Source of the DNA: Hypomesus transpacificus
Lineage: Eukaryota; Chordata; Actinopteri; Osmeriformes; Osmeridae
DNA length: 64,000 nucleotides
NCBI RefSeq assembly: GCF_021917145.1
Contig: NC_061068.1
Coordinates: 3,458,768-3,522,767 of the forward strand
Reading direction: 5' to 3'
The translations under genes and the position numbers were made by a program. The notes beneath the pieces were generated by a model. That model saw only the letters and a list, made by a program, of their open reading frames with translations, did not search any database and was not told where the DNA came from. Positions 63,701 through 64,000 of the stretch are shown here, one piece after another; within the stretch, counting starts at the first letter, position 1, and the number at the start of each line of letters is the position of its first letter.

Positions 63701-63907
63701 TGTCTGAGGCGTGTCTGAGGCGTGTCTGAGGCGTGTCTGAGGCGTGTCTGAGGCACGTCTGAGGCGTGTTTGGGGACAGACGCAGTAGGAGACGACACTC
63801 ACCCTGAGGAAGAAGGGGAACTTGCGTCCGTAGAAGCCCACCCTGAAGAACTCCGGCTCCAGACGCTGCTGCTCCATGATATTGTCGTAGTACGCTGCCT
63901 CCATTTT
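55192..63907 (-). CDS. dock3: Dedicator of cytokinesis 3, C-terminal part (15 exons; 5' part off the right edge)
   Basis: Exons (minus, 5' to 3'): 63803-63907, 62957-63098, 62624-62790, 62259-62345, 61843-62022, 61384-61467, 61086-61202, 60191-60300, 58884-59010, 58653-58734, 58289-58404, 57899-57986, 57630-57749, 56371-56453, 55192-55791. They join in phase to 735 aa, roughly the last third of a protein of about 2030 aa. DOCK3 is a neuron-enriched Rac exchange factor that works with ELMO and regulates axon growth. The first seven exons encode most of the DHR2 catalytic domain ([62 protein letters not shown]). The remainder is a Ser/Pro-rich tail with [14 protein letters not shown] and SH3-ligand motifs PPVPPR and PPALPPKPY, and the end [12 protein letters not shown] as in DOCK3. 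Exons 62624-62790, 61384-61467 and 60191-60300 have weak donors (GTCGGA, GTCAGA, GTCGGT). Synteny with manf and rbm15b supports dock3 over dock4. Confidence 0.93.
56278..56337. repeat. ACAG tetranucleotide repeat in dock3 intron
   Basis: About 15 copies of ACAG/GCAG, about 35 bp from the donor of exon 56371-56453. Confidence 0.9.
56500..56660. repeat. GA-rich repeat in dock3 intron
   Basis: GA runs alternating with GGGGAGAGAGACATCCAGAG, period about 50 bp. Confidence 0.85.
58062..58284. repeat. GT-rich microsatellite abutting a dock3 donor
   Basis: About 220 bp of GTGTGTCTGTGTGTGAGTGT repeats. On the transcribed strand this is CA-rich sequence starting right after the donor of exon 58289-58404. 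Confidence 0.92.
58440..58600. repeat. GGGA/GA-rich tract in dock3 intron
   Basis: Purine-only sequence, GGGAGAGGGGGAGGGGGAGA type, just upstream (in transcript terms) of exon 58289-58404. The transcript carries a pyrimidine tract here. Confidence 0.85.
59355..59880. repeat. GGTGTGGTGGG satellite in dock3 intron
   Basis: About 525 bp made only of G and T plus a rare C (GGGGTGTGGTGGGGTGTGGT), strongly strand-asymmetric. Long antisense Pro/His frames and sense Gly/Val frames are artefacts. Confidence 0.95.
59920..60182. repeat. GT-rich minisatellite with GTATGCATGTG units
   Basis: Repeats of GTGTGTGGTATGCATGTG, with a larger duplicated block containing GAGTGATCATGTCAGAGCGT at about 60016 and 60116 (period about 100 bp). 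Confidence 0.9.
60306..60396. repeat. CA microsatellite abutting a dock3 acceptor
   Basis: CA runs with CCACAC interruptions begin about 5 bp from the acceptor of exon 60191-60300. In the transcript the acceptor is preceded by GU-rich sequence. Confidence 0.92.
60550..61066. repeat. GA-rich satellite in dock3 intron
   Basis: About 515 bp of purine-rich units, GAGAGAGACAGAGAGAAAGA with GTGAGAGAGGGGGAGAG variants, ending about 20 bp from exon 61086-61202 on its donor side. Confidence 0.93.
61580..61737 (+). repeat. tRNA-derived SINE, copy 3, 5'-truncated (dock3 intron)
   Basis: Starts inside the tRNA-like head (GGTTCGATTCCCGGCT), with the body GGCAAGTCACTTCACCCTAC and tail TCTGGATAAGAGCGTCTGC. 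Box A is missing. Same family as 5155-5345 and 14228-14418, antisense to dock3. Confidence 0.85.
62816..62935. repeat. CA-rich repeats in dock3 intron
   Basis: CA runs at 62816-62844 and about 62903-62930 within the intron between exons 62624-62790 and 62957-63098. Confidence 0.8.
63264..63776. repeat. 11-bp minisatellite next to a dock3 exon
   Basis: About 46 copies of GTGTCTGAGGC with point variants (GAGAC, GGGGAG, GAGGGG). The right edge lies about 27 bp from exon 63803-63907, just inside its donor. Because 11 is not a multiple of 3, three units make a 33-bp period, so every frame on a strand encodes the same 11-residue repeat unless a variant brings a stop. Confidence 0.94.
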
Positions 63908-64000
63908 CTACCCAACACCACACAGGAAGAGGAGGACAGTACAGTGGATTACAGCCGAGTAGACTACATAGATACTGTAGTGTATTATCATACTGAACGC

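Overview
The window is animal nuclear DNA, almost certainly from a ray-finned (teleost) fish. Genes are split into short exons with GT-AG introns, the proteins are vertebrate families, and the interspersed repeats include a tRNA-derived SINE with the fish-type 3' tail TCTGGATAAGAGCG. Tandem repeats are unusually dense. The species cannot be named from the sequence alone.

Layout, left to right. 1-2200 is upstream DNA of smpd2. 2215-7671 (+) is a complete ten-exon smpd2 (neutral sphingomyelinase 2-type enzyme, 435 aa reconstructed). 7.7-12.0 kb is intergenic, with purine-rich and 37-bp minisatellites, a small hAT element and a transposon carrying a helicase fragment. 12064-21707 (+) is a complete fourteen-exon plakophilin gene, best matched to pkp1 (715 aa). 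22-30.9 kb is repeat-rich DNA with two 100-N assembly gaps. 30917-33685 (+) holds only the last two coding exons of pcbp4 (third KH domain and C-terminus); its upstream exons are not visible. 36-42 kb is intergenic and dominated by a roughly 40-copy 29-bp minisatellite. 43805-46369 (-) is the single-exon rbm15b (854 aa). 47717-49386 (-) is the four-exon manf (180 aa). 50-55 kb holds probable dock3 3' UTR and an intact-ended hAT element. 55192-63907 (-) holds the last fifteen coding exons of dock3 (735 aa), which continues off the right edge.

The dock3-manf-rbm15b order, all on one strand, matches the order known on human chromosome 3p21, so this is an ancient syntenic block. The genes do not form one pathway: sphingolipid hydrolysis (smpd2), desmosome plaque (pkp1), poly(C) RNA binding (pcbp4), m6A-associated RNA regulation (rbm15b), ER stress (manf) and Rac activation in neurons (dock3).

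The most notable structure is not a new gene. Tandem repeats and SINEs repeatedly end within a few tens of bases of splice acceptors, and in several introns the repeated unit contains a copy of the acceptor itself. A second notable item is a transposon family with 9-bp target duplications carrying a RecQ-like helicase N-terminus. It is present twice in opposite orientation, and a nearby duplicated copy preserves the empty site.
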